Shown: piece after piece, positions 59,713-64,000 of the stretch
How the letters are laid out: each line of letters begins with the position of its first letter
Numbering within the stretch: position 1 is the first letter of the stretch
Source: HXMU1420-13 sp965229525
GTDB lineage: Bacteria > Bacteroidota > Rhodothermia > Balneolales > Balneolaceae
Length of the DNA: 64,000 nucleotides
Direction: 5' to 3'
NCBI GenBank assembly: GCA_965229525.1
Contig: OZ245886.1
Location: 1,364,001-1,428,000, forward strand
Made by a program: the position numbers and the translations under genes
The notes under the pieces: model-generated
What the model was told of the DNA's origin: nothing
The model's input: the letters and a program-made list of their open reading frames with translations, nothing else
Database searches by the model: none

Positions 59713-62007
59713 TCAATTAAAATTTGAATGCGACCCACGTTCAGTAGCGGCAAACTGGAACTCTAATTCAAACTGTTTATGTGTATCTGCGGTAAATTCA
59801 GCATCTAATTGTTGAAGCTGTGCATGAATTAAATTCAATCCCAAATTAATAGGTACATTAAAGTCTATACCGTCTGGGAAACCTTGTCCATTATCATGAT
59901 ATCTCACCTTTAGGTCATCATTTTCTGCCTTTAACTTAATGGAAATCTTGTTATTACCACTTCCATTAAAAGCATATTTAAATGAGTTTGTAATCAGCTC
60001 GTTTAACAATAGCCCAAGAGGAATGGCTTGATTAATATTCAGTTTGTATTGAATGATATCCAAATCGAAATTTACATTCTGCTTTCGATTCTGCATAGTG
60101 GCACTAATAGCCGGTATTAATTTCTCTAAATAGGCATGCACATTAACCGAGGATAAATCGTGCGTGTTGTACATTAACTCGTGTACCATCGCTATCGAGA
60201 TAATACGATTGATACTCTGATCAAAGATGGCGGAAAGTCTATCATCATCAACCTCCACTTTTTGAAGTTCAAGAAGGCCTGAAACAATAGCCAGATTATT
60301 CTTTACTCGGTGATGAATTTCTGCCAAAAGTGTTGTTTTCTCTTTTAGCGAGTTTTCTATAAATGCTTCTGATTTTTTACGTTCAGTAATATCCTGAGTA
60401 ATTCCCATGACTCTTACAACAATGTCATCTTCGTTTTTAAGCGGTATCATTTGAGACAGATAGTAATTCTCCCCATTACTAAACTCAAACTCAGTCGGTT
60501 CACCCATCAACGTTTGACTCAGCAGTTTATCAACCATAGTAGAGTGCTTTTTCCCAATTAATACCGGATAATACCTTCCAATTAATTGATCCGGGCTATG
60601 CAAATTGAACATCTGAACTCCTGCCTCGTTTATCGAAATTAAACGCCCTTCGATGTCTAGTTCATGAATACAATATGGCGAACTGGATATTAACGTTTTT
60701 AAGCGGTCTTCATTTCGTTCCAGCTCATTCTCAGCCTCAATGCGTTGGGTGATATCTATGGAAAAAACCGTTAAGCCAATAATACTTCCATTACCATCTT
60801 TTATTGGTGAAAACCAATTTTGCCAATAGTGGTTTTCCAGATCCTGGCCAACAATCTCCTGAATAAAATCGAAAGACTCGCCATTTAACGCACGGTTATA
60901 ATTAACCATTAATAAAGCACGATTCTTTTTAGGAACTACATCAAAAACATTCATACCCTCTCGGATAGGAATACCAAATAACTCCTCGGTTAGCTCATAA
61001 TAGTTTTCGTTAAAAGCGATAAAATTGTAGAACCTGTCGAGTGAGAATATCATAATATTCTGCGGGCTTTCTAAAACAGATGTTAATAGCTCTGAATTTT
61101 TCTTGAATTGTTCACGACTGTTAAACAATTCTTTCGACTGTTCCTTTATTAATTCTTCGAGCTCGAAGGGCTTTTTAAATAGTTGGAAGGACAAATAGCC
61201 TAAAACCGCCGATATTAGAAAAGAAATACCACTTATTACTATAAATAGATTGATTGCCGAAGATTGGTCTATCTTCGATCCATACAAATTCCAATCACCC
61301 TCAGGAAATTCAATTTTTTGAAATTGTTGAACTTTAATATCAATTCTAGAATCGGGAAAGAACTCTTCAACCCCTGTATTTGGATTGATTTTTGACAATT
61401 GCAGATGATATCGGTCAGAAAATAATGACATCGAAGACTGTTCAATTAACGTCTCCATATATATTATAACTGCAGAAAACCCCCATAGCTCACCATTGTT
61501 TCGACGTACAGGAAGCCTCCCTATTACAGCTTGTCCTCCTTGTCTTAAATCGAGAGGACCGGCAAAATATATAGAACCTCGTTCCGCAGCTCGCATAACT
61601 TCACGATTTACACTCTCATCATCCAAAATATTATAGCCAATAACTATTTCATTGCCTTCTAGTGGGTACACATGCTGAATGATACCATCAGGAACCAGTT
61701 GTAAGACGTCTACACTTTCATGGTTTTCTAGTAACTGCTTAGAGACCGATTCAAAATTTCTTACAACTCCATCGCTTGTAATTGTTTGAGAAAGTAACAG
61801 TGCAACACTATTTGCTTCGTTTATTGTACGTTGAATATTTTGCTCGACTAATTCAAGAATTTCGCGAATTTCAGTCTGTTCGTTAGTAGTACTAACCTGA
61901 TATTGGCTATACGCTATAAAAATCCCAATGGTGAAAATGATCACACCAATTAGCATACCAGACAGTGCCGGTGGAAATCGATTATTTGATGGTTTTGTAG
62001 TACTCAA
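59713..62007 (-). CDS. CHASE-like/PAS-PAS membrane sensor kinase, HisKA_2
   Basis: A 764-residue sensor. Membrane helices at about 17-34 and 252-274 enclose a periplasmic CHASE-type domain (about 60-200, with ESVDVLQLVPDGIIQHVYPLEGN). Inside are two PAS domains (about 310-425 and 435-548), HisKA_2 with EIHHRVKNNLAIVSGLLELQ (phospho-His565/566) and HATPase_c (LLLNELITNSFKYAF, DNGQGF). It ends in GSHSNFN. It closely resembles the incomplete kinase at the right edge. No regulator gene is next to it. Confidence 0.92.
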   Translation of the reverse strand: MSTTKPSNNRFPPALSGMLIGVIIFTIGIFIAYSQYQVSTTNEQTEIREILELVEQNIQRTINEANSVALLLSQTITSDGVVRNFESVSKQLLENHESVDVLQLVPDGIIQHVYPLEGNEIVIGYNILDDESVNREVMRAAERGSIYFAGPLDLRQGGQAVIGRLPVRRNNGELWGFSAVIIYMETLIEQSSMSLFSDRYHLQLSKINPNTGVEEFFPDSRIDIKVQQFQKIEFPEGDWNLYGSKIDQSSAINLFIVISGISFLISAVLGYLSFQLFKKPFELEELIKEQSKELFNSREQFKKNSELLTSVLESPQNIMIFSLDRFYNFIAFNENYYELTEELFGIPIREGMNVFDVVPKKNRALLMVNYNRALNGESFDFIQEIVGQDLENHYWQNWFSPIKDGNGSIIGLTVFSIDITQRIEAENELERNEDRLKTLISSSPYCIHELDIEGRLISINEAGVQMFNLHSPDQLIGRYYPVLIGKKHSTMVDKLLSQTLMGEPTEFEFSNGENYYLSQMIPLKNEDDIVVRVMGITQDITERKKSEAFIENSLKEKTTLLAEIHHRVKNNLAIVSGLLELQKVEVDDDRLSAIFDQSINRIISIAMVHELMYNTHDLSSVNVHAYLEKLIPAISATMQNRKQNVNFDLDIIQYKLNINQAIPLGLLLNELITNSFKYAFNGSGNNKISIKLKAENDDLKVRYHDNGQGFPDGIDFNVPINLGLNLIHAQLQQLDAEFTADTHKQFELEFQFAATERGSHSNFN

Positions 62008-62232
62008 CTACCCAGTATCGTATGTTTAAACAGGAGTTTACCAATTATCGGCGCATTCCATGTGAACTGTAGAAAAAAAGACAACTCAACAACTTTTAAT
62101 CATCGTGGCAAATAATCTTTTGAGTGCCCCATTTACTACTATTATGACTTGAAATTACAAATTTGCACTTGAAACCGTACAAAAGGAATAAAAAAACGTA
62201 CTATTGGGAAGAGAACTACCAATATAAATGCT

Positions 62233-63153
62233 ATGAGTACAATTATTAAGGGATGTAATTCAGCCTGGCCTAAGCTTGATTACACCCAATGGAAGCACAC
62301 TTTAAAAACGATTCATTTGTGGGCACAAATTGTAGGTAAGATTCGCTTGAAAGCTATGCCGTGGCAAAATCATTCGTGGCACACAACTTTGTATTTAAGT
62401 GCACGCGGGTTTTCAACCGGATCAATGCCCTATAAAGATGGAATTTTCGAAATCGAATTTGACTTCGAAAGCCACTATTTAATCATTCGTAGCACTTTTA
62501 ATGATGAACTTCGGTTTAGCCTTCTAGATCAAACGGTTACTTCGTTTTATGCTGAGTTATTCGATCATTTAAATAGATTAAATATTCCGAATTCCATTTA
62601 TAATCGCCCAAATGAATTAGAAGATAACACCCCATTTCCAGCCATAGATTTTGGTGAATATCAGATTCAAGCTGTTCTTGATTTCTGGCAAGCTTCTGTT
62701 AGTATTCATAATGTTTTTCAAAAATTTAGATCGTCTTTTATAGGAAAATGTAGTCCTGTTCATCTTTTCTGGGGTGCTTTTGACATTGCTGTAACTCGCT
62801 TCTCTGGGAATCCGGCTCCACTGCATCCGGGTGGTATACCAAATATGCCTTTAGATGTTATGCAAGAAGCATATTCGCAAGAAGTAAGCTCCGCAGGTTT
62901 TTGGCCCGGTGGTGATGATTTTCCAGAACCTATTTTTTATTCATATTTCTACCCAACTCCCGAAGGTTTCTCAAAGTCTAAAGTAAAACCAGACTCCACA
63001 TTTTGGAGCAATGAACTCGGCGAATTTATTTTGAAGTATGAGGATGTTAGAATTTCCCCAAATCCTGAAAAATTACTGCTGGCTTTTCTTGAAACTACTT
63101 ATGAAGCTGGAGCTACTCTTGGAAATTGGAATCGTGATAAACTAGAAATGTGA
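62233..63153 (+). CDS. DUF5996 protein
   Basis: A 306-residue cytosolic protein. WPKLDYTQWKHTLKTIHLWAQIVGKIRLK near residue 13 and WQNHSWHTTLYLSARGFSTG (about 44-63) are hallmarks of DUF5996, whose reaction is not known; conserved His and Trp residues suggest an enzyme. The late segment FWPGGDDFPEPIFYSYFYP is also conserved. It lies between two paralogous kinases and converges with the second, overlapping it by 12 bases. Confidence 0.87.
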   Translation: MSTIIKGCNSAWPKLDYTQWKHTLKTIHLWAQIVGKIRLKAMPWQNHSWHTTLYLSARGFSTGSMPYKDGIFEIEFDFESHYLIIRSTFNDELRFSLLDQTVTSFYAELFDHLNRLNIPNSIYNRPNELEDNTPFPAIDFGEYQIQAVLDFWQASVSIHNVFQKFRSSFIGKCSPVHLFWGAFDIAVTRFSGNPAPLHPGGIPNMPLDVMQEAYSQEVSSAGFWPGGDDFPEPIFYSYFYPTPEGFSKSKVKPDSTFWSNELGEFILKYEDVRISPNPEKLLLAFLETTYEAGATLGNWNRDKLEM

Positions 63154-64000
63154 ATGTGAGCCTTTTCCGTGAGAGGTAAATGAGAAATCCAGTTTAAATT
63201 TGTTCTCAGTATCAACTTCATAGCTAGCTTCTAACTGAGCGAGTTGAGCATGCACTAAATTCAAACCAAGAGATTTCGGTTTTTCGAAATTTTCGACCGG
63301 ATATCCTGTTCCATTTTCGAAATAAGTAACGTAAACCCTATCGTTTTTCGACTTAAGTGAAACCTCAATTGTATTGTTTACTGATTCATCAAAAGCATAC
63401 TTAAACGAATTTGTTATCAGCTCGTTTAATAATAAACCTATTGGAATTGCCTCATTAATATTTAGATCGTACTCTTCGATATCCAATTTAAATTGAACAT
63501 TTTGAGCATTATTCTGCATGGTTTCATTAATTGCCGGAATCAGTTTTTCTAAATAGGCATTTATATCAACCGACGATAAATCATCATTGTTATACATTAA
63601 TTCGTGGACTAATGCTATTGAGATGATCCTATTTATACTCTGATCAAAAATGGCAGTAAGCCTATCGTCGTTTGTTTCTACTTTCTGCAACTGTAATAAT
63701 CCTGAAACTATAGCCAGATTATTCTTTACCCTATGATGAATTTCTGTTAGAAGTGTCGTTTTTTCGCGTTCTGCTTTAACTCGTTTTGTAATATCTACAG
63801 AAAAGACCGTGACCCCAATTATCGCCCCGTCTTTATTCATAATAGGAGAAAACCAATTCTCCCAATAGCTAACGCAACCAGATATACTGGTAGCAATATG
63901 AGTGATCTCGAACGATTCCCCGTTAATTGCCTTTAGTAAGTTTTCTTCTAATTTTAATGCTGATTTACCTGGATAGCTTTTTAATGCCGAGTTACCCTGC
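63142..64000 (-). CDS. HisKA_2 sensor kinase, incomplete at the window edge
   Basis: The C-terminal part of a kinase; the frame stays open to base 64000, so the gene begins outside the window. Visible are the end of a PAS domain (WENWFSPIMNKDG, VFSVDITKR), HisKA_2 with EIHHRVKNNLAIVSGLLQLQ and HATPase_c with LLLNELITNSFKYAF. From the PAS domain on it is similar over its whole length to the kinase at 59713, including the GSHS end, so the two are recent paralogues. The ATG at 63840 is internal. Confidence 0.9.
   Translation of the reverse strand, partial: QGNSALKSYPGKSALKLEENLLKAINGESFEITHIATSISGCVSYWENWFSPIMNKDGAIIGVTVFSVDITKRVKAEREKTTLLTEIHHRVKNNLAIVSGLLQLQKVETNDDRLTAIFDQSINRIISIALVHELMYNNDDLSSVDINAYLEKLIPAINETMQNNAQNVQFKLDIEEYDLNINEAIPIGLLLNELITNSFKYAFDESVNNTIEVSLKSKNDRVYVTYFENGTGYPVENFEKPKSLGLNLVHAQLAQLEASYEVDTENKFKLDFSFTSHGKGSHSHF

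Overview
The window reads as AT-rich chromosomal DNA from a member of the Bacteroidota/Balneolota group. Evidence for this: several promoters fit the Bacteroidota housekeeping form TTTG-N18/19-TAnnTTTG (for example at 32494-32524 and 49878-49908), there are TonB-dependent receptors with carboxypeptidase-like N-terminal domains, a sigma/FecR/STN-receptor set, PadR genes paired with prefix-domain FtsX-type permeases, and LytS/LytTR and HisKA_2 signalling proteins. No rRNA, tRNA, phage, transposase or CRISPR array was seen. The last gene runs off the right edge; the left edge is non-coding.

Layout. 1-682 is gene-free and repeat-rich. 683-6172 is a tripartite RND efflux operon (TolC-like, lipoprotein adaptor, pump) with a strong terminator. 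6508-8359 holds an NTF2-like protein, a PqqB-like lipoprotein and a VOC protein. 8492-12655 is a TonB receptor-LytS kinase-LytTR regulator operon. 12998-19585 carries secreted serine hydrolases and M20 peptidases plus two cytosolic enzymes. 20039-26014 has an rRNA-type methyltransferase, an alpha/beta hydrolase with TPR tail, an ECF sigma/anti-sigma pair and a membrane-anchored metallo-beta-lactamase-fold enzyme, followed by 17 perfect copies of a 7-bp repeat. 26338-27910 looks like a mobile gene cassette with attC-like inverted repeats around an HNH gene and a gamma-glutamylcyclotransferase-like gene. 29456-36338 has two PadR-permease modules pointing away from each other around a DUF4287/DUF5655 gene; both PadR genes have inverted-repeat operators at their promoters. 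36423-46066 is a mix: GH13 enzyme, MFS transporter, HAD, GIY-YIG nuclease, two PAS histidine kinases, DUF2911 lipoprotein. 46168-49332 is an overlapping SDR-aldehyde dehydrogenase-AcuI-like reductase operon.

The most interesting region is 49927-58124 on the minus strand. It joins a transglutaminase-like/7TM membrane protein, a sugar-transfer-type ATP-grasp ligase, a 70-residue exported or membrane-anchored peptide, an outer-membrane barrel, an ECF sigma factor, a FecR anti-sigma and an STN-domain TonB receptor with a strongly acidic, cysteine-containing insert. Two transcription units in it begin with the same bipartite motif, TAGGGGGTAGGGT-N9-TTCAGWTGTTT. I infer that the local sigma factor drives both, which would make this a cell-surface-signalled peptide- or protein-modification system. 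A histone-deacetylase-like enzyme lies just upstream. The window ends with a cytochrome c, two closely similar HisKA_2 kinases and a DUF5996 gene.

Several families of short palindromic repeats, some nested in each other, fill the gaps near 1-480, 6215-7015, 12660-12880, 19599-19999, 33217-33280 and 38293-38370.
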